DNA of 64,000 nucleotides. It comes from Phytomonospora sp040655735 (GTDB lineage Bacteria > Actinomycetota > Actinomycetes > Mycobacteriales > Micromonosporaceae). The stretch spans positions 868,001 to 932,000 of the forward strand of contig NZ_JBFAKK010000001.1 of the NCBI RefSeq assembly GCF_040655735.1, given 5' to 3'. The notes under the pieces were generated by a model. That model ran no database searches, had not been told where the DNA came from, and worked only from the letters and a program-made list of their open reading frames with translations. This document shows, piece after piece, positions 23,678 through 32,428 of the stretch. Positions within the stretch are counted from its first letter, which is position 1. Each line of letters starts with the position of its first letter. Made by a program: the position numbers and the translations under genes.

Positions 23678-24724
23678 ATGTCGTCACCTGCGGGTTTGCA
23701 CCGGGTAATGGAGCCTTCGGGCGTTTTGCCCCAGGCGGCCTGGCGACTCGACGCCTCCCCCGAGATCGCCGAGGACGAGGTGCGCATCAGGGTAGAGCGG
23801 CTCAACCTCGACGCGGCGAGCTTTCGCCAGCTCAGCGTCAAGTTCGGCGGCGACGGCGACAAGGTGCGTCAAGAGGTCCTGCGCATCGTCGGCGAGCGCG
23901 GGAAGATGCACAATCCGGACACGGGTTCGGGTGGGATGTTGATCGGGGTGGTGGAGGAGGTCGGTGCGGGGTCTTCTCTGGGTTTGGTGGTGGGGCAGCG
24001 GGTGGCGACGTTGGTGTCGTTGACGTTGACGCCGTTGGTGATCTCGGATGGGCTTGTGGGTTGGGACGGGTTGGGGGAGCAGGTTCCGGCGGCGGGTCAT
24101 GCGGTGTTGTTCGGGCGGTCGATCGCGGCGGTGTTGCCCGATGATCTGCCGGCGGATTTGGCGTTGGCGGTTTTCGATGTGTGCGGTGCGCCGGCGTTGA
24201 CGGCGCGGGTGGTGTCGGAGTTCATCGCGGATACGGGTCGGGCGCCGCATGTGGTGGTGTTGGGTGCGGCGGGGAAGAGTGGTGCGTTGTCGTTGGCGGC
24301 GGCGCGGGCGACGGGGGCTGGGCGTGTGACGGGTTTGGTGCCGTCGGCGTCGGAGGCGAAGTTGCTGGCGGATTCGGGGTTGGCGGACGCGGTGGTGGTG
24401 GCGGATGCGACTGATCCGGTGGCGACGGCGGCCGCGGTGGAGGGTGTGGGGGCTTTGGGGGATGTGACGGTGGTGTGTGTGGATGTGCCGGGGTGTGAGC
24501 ATGGGGCGATCTTGGCGACGGGTGGGGGTGGGACGGTGGTGTTCTTTTCGATGGCGACGTCTTTTCCTGCGGCTGCTTTGGGTGCTGAGGGGTTGGCGGC
24601 GGATGTGCGGATGTTGATCGGGAACGGGTTCACGCCGGGGCATGCGGAGTTGGCGTTGCGGTTGGTGCGGTCGGTGCCGGGGGTCCGTGCGATGTTCGAC
24701 CGGCGGTTGGCCGAGACTAGGTAG
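23678..24724 (+). CDS. kdd: L-erythro-3,5-diaminohexanoate dehydrogenase
   Basis: A 348-residue NAD-dependent dehydrogenase that oxidises 3,5-diaminohexanoate to 5-amino-3-oxohexanoate with ammonia release. HRVMEPSGVLPQ at the N-terminus, GKMHNPDTGSGGMLIG, VLGAAGKSGAL (Rossmann loop) and VVFFSMATSF are hallmarks of the clostridial and fusobacterial Kdd. AAGGAGGAATCC precedes the ATG. It is the first gene of a six-gene operon. Codon use turns sharply G/T-ending near 23,930, inside the gene. Confidence 0.92.
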   Translation: MSSPAGLHRVMEPSGVLPQAAWRLDASPEIAEDEVRIRVERLNLDAASFRQLSVKFGGDGDKVRQEVLRIVGERGKMHNPDTGSGGMLIGVVEEVGAGSSLGLVVGQRVATLVSLTLTPLVISDGLVGWDGLGEQVPAAGHAVLFGRSIAAVLPDDLPADLALAVFDVCGAPALTARVVSEFIADTGRAPHVVVLGAAGKSGALSLAAARATGAGRVTGLVPSASEAKLLADSGLADAVVVADATDPVATAAAVEGVGALGDVTVVCVDVPGCEHGAILATGGGGTVVFFSMATSFPAAALGAEGLAADVRMLIGNGFTPGHAELALRLVRSVPGVRAMFDRRLAETR

Positions 24725-24726
24725 TC

Positions 24727-26244
24727 ATGACGACTCTTTTTCGTGGTGGGCGGGTTTTTTCGGCGGCTGTTCCGGCGGCTACGGCGTTGTTGGTCGATGA
24801 CGCGGGTGTGGTGGCGTGGGTGGGGGCTGACGCTGATGCGCCGGGTGCGGGTGCGGTGGTGGATTTGGGTGGGCGTTTGGTGACGCCTGCGTTCGTGGAC
24901 GCGCATGCGCATGTGGCGGCTACGGGTGTGTTGATGGTGGATCTGTCGTTGTTCGGGGCTCGTTCGGCGGGGGAGGTGCTGGATCGGGTCGCGGCTTATG
25001 TGCGGGATCTGCCGGGGGATGCGGTGGTGACCGGGCAGGGGTATGACGAGTCGGCGTGGGATGACCCGCGGGTGCCTGGTCTGGGTGAGCTGGATCGGGC
25101 GTTGGGTGGCCGGCGGGGTTATTTGTCGCGGGTGTGCGGTCATGAGGGGTTGGCGTCGTCGGCGTTGCGGGCCGAGGTTCGTGAGGTGGAGGGGCTGGAG
25201 GGGTTTTCGGCGGAGGGGCCGTTGACGTTGTACGCGCATCGTCGTGCGCGGGCGGTGGCGGCGGAGTCGATTCCGTTGTCGCAGCGGGTGGTGTGGCAGC
25301 GGGCTGCGTTGGAGCGGGCGGCGTCGTTGGGGGTGGCGTCGATTCACGAGTGCGGGATGCCGTCGGAGGGGACGTCGGTGGGGGAGGCTGATTTCTCTTC
25401 GCTGCTGAGGTTGTCGGCCGAGGGTGGTGTGCCTCGGGTGGTGGGTTATTGGGGTGAGTTGTGCGCGGCGGAGAAGGCGCGGGATCTGGGGGCGCACGCG
25501 TGTGGTGGTGATCTGTCGGCGGACGGGTCGATCGGGGCGCGGACGGCGGCGTTGCGGGAGGATTACGCCGACGCGTCGACGGCGGGGCATGCGTATTTGT
25601 CGGCCGAGGATGTGGAGAACCATGTTCTCGACTGTCATCGGCACGGGTTGCAGGGTGGTTTCCACGCGATCGGGGATCAGGCGATCGCGAATGTGGTGTC
25701 GGGTGTGGCGGCGGCGGCGCAGGCGCTGGGTGTGGAGGCGGTGCGGTCGATGCGGCATCGGGTGGAGCACGCGGAGCTGTTGGACAAGCAGTTGATCGCG
25801 GGGTTTGTGGCTTTCGGGTTGCACGCGAGTGTGCAGCCGGCGTTCGATGCGGCCTGGGGTGGGGCCGAGGGTATGTACGCGTCGCGGTTGGGGCGGGCGC
25901 GGGCGTTGTCGGCGAATCCTTTCGCGTCGTTGGCGGGGGTGGGTGTGCCGTTGGCGTTCGGTTCGGATTCGCCGGTGACGCCGACGGATCCGTGGGGTGG
26001 GGTCGCGGCGGCGGTGGGGCATCACAATCCGGCGCAGCGGTTGTCGTTGAAGGCGGCTTTCGCGGCGGCGACGCGTGGTGGTTGGCGGGCGATGGGGGAT
26101 GACGTGGCGGGTGTGCTGGCGCCTGGGGCGCCGGCGACGTTCGCGGTGTGGAATCACCTGTCGGGGGAGTTGCCCGATCCTGCGGCGGCGCCGGGGTGTC
26201 ATCGCACGGTGTTGGCCGGTCGCACGATTTTCGCGGAGGAGTGA
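24727..26244 (+). CDS. YtcJ-like amidohydrolase within the lysine operon
   Basis: A 505-residue amidohydrolase of the YtcJ/amidohydrolase-3 type. DAHAHV supplies the HxH metal pair, SADGSIGARTAAL is a family signature, AIGDQA and RVEHAE provide metal ligands, and FGSDSPV has the catalytic Asp. It begins 2 nt after kdd and ends at kamD, so it is made with the beta-lysine enzymes. No step of the textbook pathway needs an amidohydrolase. It might open a cyclised (lactam-like) intermediate or release lysine from an N-acyl form; both ideas are speculative. Confidence 0.8.
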   Translation: MTTLFRGGRVFSAAVPAATALLVDDAGVVAWVGADADAPGAGAVVDLGGRLVTPAFVDAHAHVAATGVLMVDLSLFGARSAGEVLDRVAAYVRDLPGDAVVTGQGYDESAWDDPRVPGLGELDRALGGRRGYLSRVCGHEGLASSALRAEVREVEGLEGFSAEGPLTLYAHRRARAVAAESIPLSQRVVWQRAALERAASLGVASIHECGMPSEGTSVGEADFSSLLRLSAEGGVPRVVGYWGELCAAEKARDLGAHACGGDLSADGSIGARTAALREDYADASTAGHAYLSAEDVENHVLDCHRHGLQGGFHAIGDQAIANVVSGVAAAAQALGVEAVRSMRHRVEHAELLDKQLIAGFVAFGLHASVQPAFDAAWGGAEGMYASRLGRARALSANPFASLAGVGVPLAFGSDSPVTPTDPWGGVAAAVGHHNPAQRLSLKAAFAAATRGGWRAMGDDVAGVLAPGAPATFAVWNHLSGELPDPAAAPGCHRTVLAGRTIFAEE

Positions 26245-27813
26245 GTGGTGGGTCATCAGACGCGGCTGCATTTGGACGCCGGGCTCGTGGCGCGGGCCAG
26301 GAGGCTGGCGGCGCGTGCGGGTCAGCCGGTGGTGGACATGGCGCGCAGTCATACGACGGTGTCGGTGGAGCGTGCGACGTTGCGGCTGGCGGGTTTGTCG
26401 GGGGCTGATCCCGACGGGATTCCGTGGGTGAATCGTCTGGTGGACGCGGTGCGCGACGATGTGGGCATCGGGCATGGTGTGTCGTTGCCGGTGTTCCACG
26501 CGCTGGGTGATGGCGGGCATGGTGATCTGCTGGCGTTGGCGCAGAAGGCGGCGGCGGGTGCGGTGCGGTTCGAGGTGCCCGAGGGTGCTGCGGCGGTGCG
26601 GGCGCGTGAGCTGGCCGCGGCCGGTGTGGGCGCGGGGATCGCGGCGGTGGATGCGCGGCGGGTCGAGCGTGATGGTCTGGTCGCCGAGATCGGTGATCCG
26701 CCGCAGCGGCCGTGGATCTACCTGATCGTGGCGACCGGTGACATCTATGAGGACATTCCGCAGGCGCAGGCGGCGGCGCGGGCGGGTGCCGATGTGATCG
26801 CGGTGATCCGGTCGACGGGTCAGTCGCTGCTGGACTATGTGCCCGAGGGTGCCACGCGGGAGGGGTTCGCCGGTACCTACGCCACGGGTGAGAACTTCCG
26901 GTTGATGCGGGCGGCGCTGGACGAGACGTCGCGGGAGCTGGGGCGCTACATCCGGTTGACGAACTACGCGTCGGGGCTGTGCATGCCCGAGATCGCGGCG
27001 CTGGCGGGTCTCAACCGGCTCGACATGATGCTCAACGACTCGATGTACGGGATCTTGTTTCGTGACATCAACCCGATCCGCACGTTCGTCGATCAGCGGT
27101 TCTCGCGGCAGATCCACTCGCGGGCGGGGATCATCATCAACACCGGTGAGGACAACTATCTGACCACCGCCGACGCCGTCGAGGCGGCGCACACGGTGAC
27201 GGTGTCGCAGTTGCTCAACGAGTTCTTCGCCCATGAGGCGGGCCTGCCCGATGAGCTGCTGGGGCTGGGTCACGCCTTCGAGATCAACCCTGAGGTGCCC
27301 GAGTCGTTTCGGCTGGAGCTGGCGCACGCGCTGCTGGCGCGTGAGCTGTTCCCCGACGCGCCTTTGAAGTGGATGCCGCCGACCAAGCACATGACCGGCG
27401 ACGTGTTCCGCGGCTACCTCCTCGACGGGTTCTTCAACCTGGTGGGCGCGATGACCGGGCAGGGGATCTTGCTGGTGGGGATGATGACCGAGGCGGTGGT
27501 GACGCCGTGGCTGTCCGACCGTGACCTGGCGCTGCAGAACGTCCGCTACGTCCTCAACGCCTGCGGTGGACTCACCGAGGACTTCCATCCCCCCGCTGAC
27601 GGGTTCATCGCCACGCGGGCCCGGACGGTGCTGGGTGAGGCGATCGACCTCCTCGAACGCGTCGGCGACGACGGGCTGCTCAACGCCATCGGCGTGGGCA
27701 CGTTCGGGATCATGAAACGCCCCGCCGACGGCGGGCGCGGACTCGACGGCGTCGAGGAGCACGCCGAGGGGTACTTCAACCCCGCCACCGACATCCTGGA
27801 AGGGCGGGCATGA
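26245..27813 (+). CDS. kamD: Beta-lysine 5,6-aminomutase, alpha (KamD) subunit
   Basis: A 522-residue TIM-barrel subunit of the B12/PLP-dependent D-lysine/L-beta-lysine 5,6-aminomutase, which moves the terminal amino group to C5. IYLIVATGDIYEDIPQAQAA, VIAVIRSTGQSLLDYVPEG, YGILFRDINPIRT and KWMPPTKHMTGD match the family. The start is GTG at 26245 or 26248; GGAGGA lies upstream. It is translationally linked to the preceding amidohydrolase and overlaps kamE. Codon usage returns to C-ending gradually after about 26,950. Confidence 0.92.
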   Translation: MVGHQTRLHLDAGLVARARRLAARAGQPVVDMARSHTTVSVERATLRLAGLSGADPDGIPWVNRLVDAVRDDVGIGHGVSLPVFHALGDGGHGDLLALAQKAAAGAVRFEVPEGAAAVRARELAAAGVGAGIAAVDARRVERDGLVAEIGDPPQRPWIYLIVATGDIYEDIPQAQAAARAGADVIAVIRSTGQSLLDYVPEGATREGFAGTYATGENFRLMRAALDETSRELGRYIRLTNYASGLCMPEIAALAGLNRLDMMLNDSMYGILFRDINPIRTFVDQRFSRQIHSRAGIIINTGEDNYLTTADAVEAAHTVTVSQLLNEFFAHEAGLPDELLGLGHAFEINPEVPESFRLELAHALLARELFPDAPLKWMPPTKHMTGDVFRGYLLDGFFNLVGAMTGQGILLVGMMTEAVVTPWLSDRDLALQNVRYVLNACGGLTEDFHPPADGFIATRARTVLGEAIDLLERVGDDGLLNAIGVGTFGIMKRPADGGRGLDGVEEHAEGYFNPATDILEGRA

Positions 27814-28571
27814 GCGACGACGGTCCCCGCATCCTGCGGCCCTACGGCGACACCACCGGCGACGGGATGGTGCAGGTGTCGTTCACGCTGCCCGTCGCCC
27901 ACGACAAACGCGCCGAGGGCGCCGCGGCGCAGCTGGCGTCGAAGATGGGTCTCGACCCGGTCATGGTCGTCCACGCCAAACAGATCGGCACGTCGCACAC
28001 GTTCTTCGTGGTGTACGGGTCGGTCAAGCATCTGGTGAACACCGCCGACGTGCAGGTCGTCGAGCGCGACTACCCGCTGCTGTCGAGCAAAGAGGTCAAC
28101 GACGCCGTCAAGGAGAACCTGGGCCGCAAACTCGTCGTCGTCGGCGCGTGCATCGGCACCGACGCCCACACCGTGGGCATCGACGCGATCTGCAACATCA
28201 AGGGCTTCGCCGGCGAGAAGGGCCTGGAGTACTACCGGGAGCTTCGGGTGGTCAACCTCGGCGCGCAGGTGCCGGTACCCGACCTCGTCAACCGCGCCGT
28301 CGACGAGAAAGCCGACGCGGTGCTTGTCTCGCAGGTCGTCACCCAGCGCGACGCGCACCTGCACAACACCCGGGAGATGTCGGCGGCGTTCCGGGAGGCC
28401 TTCGGCCCGGCCGAACGTCCCCTCCTGATCGTCGGCGGCCCCCGCTTCGACGAGATGATGGCCGGCGAGCTCGGTGTCGACCGGATCTTCTCGCGGGGGA
28501 CGACGCCGGGTGACGTCGCGTCGTATCTCGTGCACGCTTTGGCCAGTGATGTGAAGGAGCCGGTGGGTTGA
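27810..28571 (+). CDS. kamE: Beta-lysine 5,6-aminomutase, beta (KamE) subunit
   Basis: A 253-residue cobalamin-binding subunit. DAHTVG at 118-123 is the DxHxxG base-off B12 motif with H120 as the lower ligand, and K131, eleven residues later, corresponds to the PLP Schiff-base lysine of the clostridial enzyme (K144). The N-terminal domain is the family dimerisation domain. The ATG lies in an ATGA overlap with kamD. All residues needed for activity appear present. Confidence 0.93.
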   Translation: MSDDGPRILRPYGDTTGDGMVQVSFTLPVAHDKRAEGAAAQLASKMGLDPVMVVHAKQIGTSHTFFVVYGSVKHLVNTADVQVVERDYPLLSSKEVNDAVKENLGRKLVVVGACIGTDAHTVGIDAICNIKGFAGEKGLEYYRELRVVNLGAQVPVPDLVNRAVDEKADAVLVSQVVTQRDAHLHNTREMSAAFREAFGPAERPLLIVGGPRFDEMMAGELGVDRIFSRGTTPGDVASYLVHALASDVKEPVG

Positions 28572-28957
28572 GCGCCGTGGAAGGTCTGACCGTGCGGCAT
28601 CGCCGCTACATCCCCTACAGTCACGCCCATTACGCCGGCGATCTCGTCGACGGCGCCTACGGTCTGGGGTTGTTCGGGGACGTGGCCACGGAGTTGTGCA
28701 TCCGCTCCGACGGTGACGAGGGGCTGTTCGCGTCCTACAGCGATGTGCAGTTCCACGCGCCGATCCGGGCCGGTGACGTGGTGGAGGCCACGGCGGTCTT
28801 GGTGCGGGTGGGTACGCGCAGCCGCACGATCGAGTTTCGGGTGCACGTGGTGTGCCGGGGGCGCGCCGATCTGGGCGAGTCGGCCGCCGAGGTGTGCGAT
28901 CCGCCGATTCTGGCGACGAGCGCGGTGGGGACGGTCGTGGTTCCGGCGAAGTCGTGA
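28568..28957 (+). CDS. kal: 3-aminobutyryl-CoA ammonia-lyase
   Basis: A 129-residue hot-dog-fold enzyme that eliminates ammonia from L-3-aminobutyryl-CoA to give crotonyl-CoA late in lysine fermentation. SHAHYAGDLVDGAYGLGLFG, DGDEGLF, APIRAGD and GTVVVPAK match known Kal. TTG at 28568 overlaps the kamE stop (TTGA) and has AAGGAG 9 nt upstream; a GTG at 28577 is a weaker alternative. The product would enter butyrate-type or beta-oxidation metabolism encoded elsewhere. Confidence 0.88.
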   Translation: MSAVEGLTVRHRRYIPYSHAHYAGDLVDGAYGLGLFGDVATELCIRSDGDEGLFASYSDVQFHAPIRAGDVVEATAVLVRVGTRSRTIEFRVHVVCRGRADLGESAAEVCDPPILATSAVGTVVVPAKS

Positions 28958-30363
28958 CGGGCGAGGTGATCGTGTGCGGCGATGTGGGGTCGACGTACAC
29001 GAAAGTCGCGGCGGTCGAGGCTGGCACGGGTGCGCTGCTGGGGACGGCGGCGCACGCCACGACGATCGGCACCGATGTCCTCGAGGGCCTCTACGCCGCG
29101 CGTGACGCGGTGGTGGCGGGCCTGCCGGGCGGTGCGGTGGTGACGGAGTTGCGGGTGTGCTCCTCGGCCGGTGGTGGCCTGACGTGCGCGGTGGTCGGCA
29201 ATGAGCCCTTGGTGACGGCCACCGCGGCGCATCGGGCGGCGTTGTCGGCCGGGGCGCGGATCGTTCACGTGGCGGCCGGGACCTTGGGCGCGGGCGACTT
29301 CGCCGCGCTGGGCGCGGCGGTGCCCGACACGGTCTTGTTCGCCGGCGGCACCGACGGCGGGGACGCCTCGGTCCTGCTCGAACACGCCCGCCAGTACGCC
29401 GAGGCCGCCGGCCGCGACGAGCGGCTGAGGGTGCCGGTGGTGCTGGCGGCCAACGCGCGCGCCGCCGGCGAGGTCGAGGCGATCTTGGCCACGGCGGGAC
29501 TGCCGGTCGCGGTCGTCGGCAACGTCTTGCCCCGCATCGGGATGCTGCGGCCGCAGGAGGCGCGCGCGGCGCTGCGGGAGGCGTTCTTGCGCCACGTCAT
29601 CGCCGGCAAGCACCTGTCGGCCGGTGAGGAGTTCACCCGCCTGGTGCGCGCGGCCACCCCGGACGCGGTCTTGGCCGGTGTGGAGCTGTTCGCCGACGGG
29701 CACGGCGAGATCGCCGGCCGCGGGGACCTGCTCCTGGTCGACGTGGGCGGCGCCACCACCGACGTGTACTCCGTGCTCACCCCCGACGCCGAACTCGAAG
29801 GGCCCCGCGCCGAGGTCGCCGGCAGCCAGTGGCGTTCACGCACCGTCGAAGGCGACCTCGGGGTGCGCTGGAACGCCCCCGGTGTCGTCGAGGCCGCCGC
29901 GGCCGAAAAGCTCCTCGACGCCGAGGGGGTTTCCCGCCTGGAAGGCCCCGCGGCGACTCGCGCGGCCACGCCGGGTTTCCTGCCTGACAGCCGCACCGAG
30001 GCCCGCGTGGACGTCGAACTGGCCTCCCTGGCGATGAAGGTCGCCCTGCGACGCCACGCCCGCGGCGAGCGCTTGGACGCGCAGGGCCCGTTTCGGGGTG
30101 GGAAGGATCTGCGGGGAGTGGGGTTGGTGATCGGTTCGGGGGGTGCGTTGCGGTACGCGGGTGCGGGTGCGGCGCTTGAGGTCTTGGGTGAGGCGGTGGC
30201 CGATCGTTCGGGTGGGTGGCCGTTGCCGGAGTCGGCGGGTGTGGTGGTGGACTCTCGGTATGTGCTGGCGGCGGCGGGGTTGCTGGCGCAGAGTCATCCG
30301 GTGGCGGCGCTGGGGCTTTTGCGGGGGCAGTTCCAGGCGGTGGGCGGTCCTTTTTTCGGTTGA
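28954..30363 (+). CDS. MutL-like reactivating ATPase for the B12 aminomutase
   Basis: A 469-residue ASKHA-type ATPase of the glutamate-mutase MutL family. VCGDVGSTYTKVAAVE is phosphate motif 1, VDVGGATTDVYSV is phosphate motif 2 and GLVIGSGGALR closes the nucleotide site. Homologues are encoded beside B12 aminomutases and are thought to remove damaged cobalamin. It overlaps kal in GTGA and is the last gene of the operon. Its last 90 codons (from about 30,085) switch to G/T-ending codons, as in other blocks here. Confidence 0.85.
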   Translation: MTGEVIVCGDVGSTYTKVAAVEAGTGALLGTAAHATTIGTDVLEGLYAARDAVVAGLPGGAVVTELRVCSSAGGGLTCAVVGNEPLVTATAAHRAALSAGARIVHVAAGTLGAGDFAALGAAVPDTVLFAGGTDGGDASVLLEHARQYAEAAGRDERLRVPVVLAANARAAGEVEAILATAGLPVAVVGNVLPRIGMLRPQEARAALREAFLRHVIAGKHLSAGEEFTRLVRAATPDAVLAGVELFADGHGEIAGRGDLLLVDVGGATTDVYSVLTPDAELEGPRAEVAGSQWRSRTVEGDLGVRWNAPGVVEAAAAEKLLDAEGVSRLEGPAATRAATPGFLPDSRTEARVDVELASLAMKVALRRHARGERLDAQGPFRGGKDLRGVGLVIGSGGALRYAGAGAALEVLGEAVADRSGGWPLPESAGVVVDSRYVLAAAGLLAQSHPVAALGLLRGQFQAVGGPFFG

Positions 30364-30784
30364 TTTCCCGGACCCGGTTGACAGCCCCCGCATGGCACGC
30401 CTTACCGTTGCCAGTGTCCGTAATCGGGGGCGGCTCGGCTCGCTTCGTTCCTTCGCAGACTGGGCAATCGGCGGTGGTCGGCCGCATCACCGCCGGCGGC
30501 CAGGCTCAGCACGCGGGGGTCGGCGGGGCGGTGCGAGACGGTCGCCGTGAGGTGGGTTCGGTGCGTGTGGTGGCAGGCCAGTAGACAACAGTTGCGGCGT
30601 CGGCATCCGGTCGGCTCCGAATTGGTCCGAAGGTCCTGCGACGACTGCTTCGAATTCACCCGCCGAAAGGGCCTGGGAACGCAAGGGGCGTGGCATACAC
30701 CACGCCCCTTCGCTTTGCCCGGTGGCGGGTGCCCGCGCGTATCGGTGATACTGGGTCTCCCCTCGTGTAAGGAGCTGTTGGGCT
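30364..30784. other. 421-nt gap after the lysine operon
   Basis: No gene with a credible start and product is seen. A minus-strand ORF containing ADCPVCEGTK has a zinc-ribbon look but lacks a ribosome binding site. The right part has a terminator at 30683-30710 and the ribosome binding site of lnt. Confidence 0.4.
30683..30710 (+). terminator. Intrinsic terminator upstream of lnt
   Basis: AAGGGGCGTGG and its exact reverse complement enclose the loop CATACA and are followed by TTCGCTTT. It isolates lnt from transcription coming out of the lysine operon. Confidence 0.7.
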
Positions 30785-32428
30785 GTGGCGATCGCACCTG
30801 TGGAAGACGCCGTGGGGTCTCGTGACGGCCGCGCCGGTGGGGTCGTGTCCGGTGGTGGGTGGGGGTTGGTGACGGGCGTCGGTGACGGGCGGCGGTTGTC
30901 GCTGTGGGCGGCTGTCGTGGTGTCGGTGGTGTCGGGGCTGGGGTTGTGGTTGTCCTTCCCGCCGTTTGGGTGGTGGCCGCTGGCGATGCTGTCGGTGGCG
31001 GGCCTGGCCGCGGCGGTGCACCGCCGGCGGGCGCGGGCGGGTTTCGGGCTGGGGTTGCTGGCGGGGCTGGCGCTGTTCGTGCCGCTGCTGGACTGGACGG
31101 GTACGCAGGTGGGTGCGTGGCCGTGGCTGCTGCTGGCGGCGTCGCAGGCGGTGTTCGTGGGGCTCTTGGGTGCTGTGTCGGCGTGGGCGTCGGGGGTCTT
31201 TGACCGGTGGCGGTGGGCGTGGCCGGTGGGTACGGGCGCGTTGTGGGTGGCGGCCGAGGCCTTGCGCGACCGGTTCCCGTTCGGTGGTTTCCCGTGGGGG
31301 CGGTTGGCGTTCAGTCAGGCAGATTCGCCGTTGCTGGCGCTGGCGTGGCTGGGTGGGGCGCCGCTGGTGACGTTCGCGGTGGCCCTGGCCGGTGGTCTGC
31401 TGGTCGCGGCGGTGTGGGCGGGTATTCGTGACATCAAGCGCGCCGGGGCGCTGACCGCGGCGGCGGGCGTGGTCGTGGCGGTGGGCCTGGTGGTGCCGAC
31501 CAGTAGCCCCGATGCCGGTTCGGCGGTGGTGGCCGTCATTCAGGGCAACGTGCCCAGGCTCGGCCTGGACTTCAACGCCCAGCGCCTGGAGGTCCTCAAC
31601 AACCACGTCGAGGCGACCGAGGAGCTCGCCGCGCGGGTGCGCGGCACCGACCGGCAGCCGGATCTGGTGATCTGGCCGGAGAACTCCAGCGACATCGACC
31701 CCACCCGCAACGCCGACGCCGCCGCGGCCATCGACCGCGCGGCCACCGCGATCGGCGCGCCGATCCTGGTCGGCGCCCTCGTCCGCGGTGAGGACGGGCG
31801 TTCGCGCAACTCCGGGCTGGTGTGGCCGGCCGACGGCGGCGAACCCTACGTGGGATACGTCAAACGCAACCTGGTGCCCTTCGTGGAGCAGGTGCCGCTG
31901 CGGTCGCTGGTGGAGATGGTCACCGACAAGGTGAAACTGGCCGGGAACTTCGCGCCGGGCACGCAGCCGGGGATCGTGGAGATGAACGGCGTGGCCGTGG
32001 GCGATGTCATCTGCTATGAGATCGCCTTCGACGACGTCGTCCGCGAGACCGTGGCCGAGGGCGCGCAGCTGATCGCGGTGCAGACCAACAACGCGACCTT
32101 CAACAACGCCGAGGCGTTGCAGCAGATGGCGATGGTGCGTCTGCGCGCTGTCGAGCATGGGCGCAGCGCGCTGATGGCGTCCACGGTGGGCGTGTCGGGG
32201 TTCGTCGACGCCGACGGGACCGTACACGACGCCACGGCGTTCAACACGCAGGCGGCGCTGGTCAGGTCGGTCGACCTCGGTGAGGGCGCGACCCCCGCGC
32301 ACGTCCTCGGTATGCTTCCAGAGTTGCTCATCGCCGTGGTGGCGGCCGTGGTGGTGGGGGCGGCGGTGGCGCAGACGCGCGCCCGCCGCAAAAGGAATGT
32401 TGCCGTGACCGAAGAGGGGGCCGTGTGA
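30785..32428 (+). CDS. lnt: Apolipoprotein N-acyltransferase
   Basis: A 547-residue membrane enzyme that N-acylates the diacylglyceryl-cysteine of lipoproteins. The N-terminal half has about six transmembrane helices; the C-terminal half is an extracytoplasmic nitrilase domain with catalytic E299 (VIWPENSSD), K360 (GYVKRNLVPF) and C410 (GDVICYEIAF), all intact, then a last helix. The GTG at 30785 has AAGGAG about 9 nt upstream. It overlaps ppm1 in GTGA; in M. tuberculosis the two are fused, so this is the split form. Confidence 0.92.
   Translation: MAIAPVEDAVGSRDGRAGGVVSGGGWGLVTGVGDGRRLSLWAAVVVSVVSGLGLWLSFPPFGWWPLAMLSVAGLAAAVHRRRARAGFGLGLLAGLALFVPLLDWTGTQVGAWPWLLLAASQAVFVGLLGAVSAWASGVFDRWRWAWPVGTGALWVAAEALRDRFPFGGFPWGRLAFSQADSPLLALAWLGGAPLVTFAVALAGGLLVAAVWAGIRDIKRAGALTAAAGVVVAVGLVVPTSSPDAGSAVVAVIQGNVPRLGLDFNAQRLEVLNNHVEATEELAARVRGTDRQPDLVIWPENSSDIDPTRNADAAAAIDRAATAIGAPILVGALVRGEDGRSRNSGLVWPADGGEPYVGYVKRNLVPFVEQVPLRSLVEMVTDKVKLAGNFAPGTQPGIVEMNGVAVGDVICYEIAFDDVVRETVAEGAQLIAVQTNNATFNNAEALQQMAMVRLRAVEHGRSALMASTVGVSGFVDADGTVHDATAFNTQAALVRSVDLGEGATPAHVLGMLPELLIAVVAAVVVGAAVAQTRARRKRNVAVTEEGAV

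Noticed and set aside
24097..27762. A 1,221-codon open frame on the minus strand
   Set aside because: It is antisense to kdd, the amidohydrolase and kamD, is extremely Arg/His/Pro-rich, and arises from the G/T-ending codon bias of the plus strand.
30364..30490. Minus-strand ORF with a CPVC zinc-ribbon-like start
   Set aside because: There is no ribosome binding site, only one CxxC pair, and the rest is low-complexity Pro/Arg sequence.
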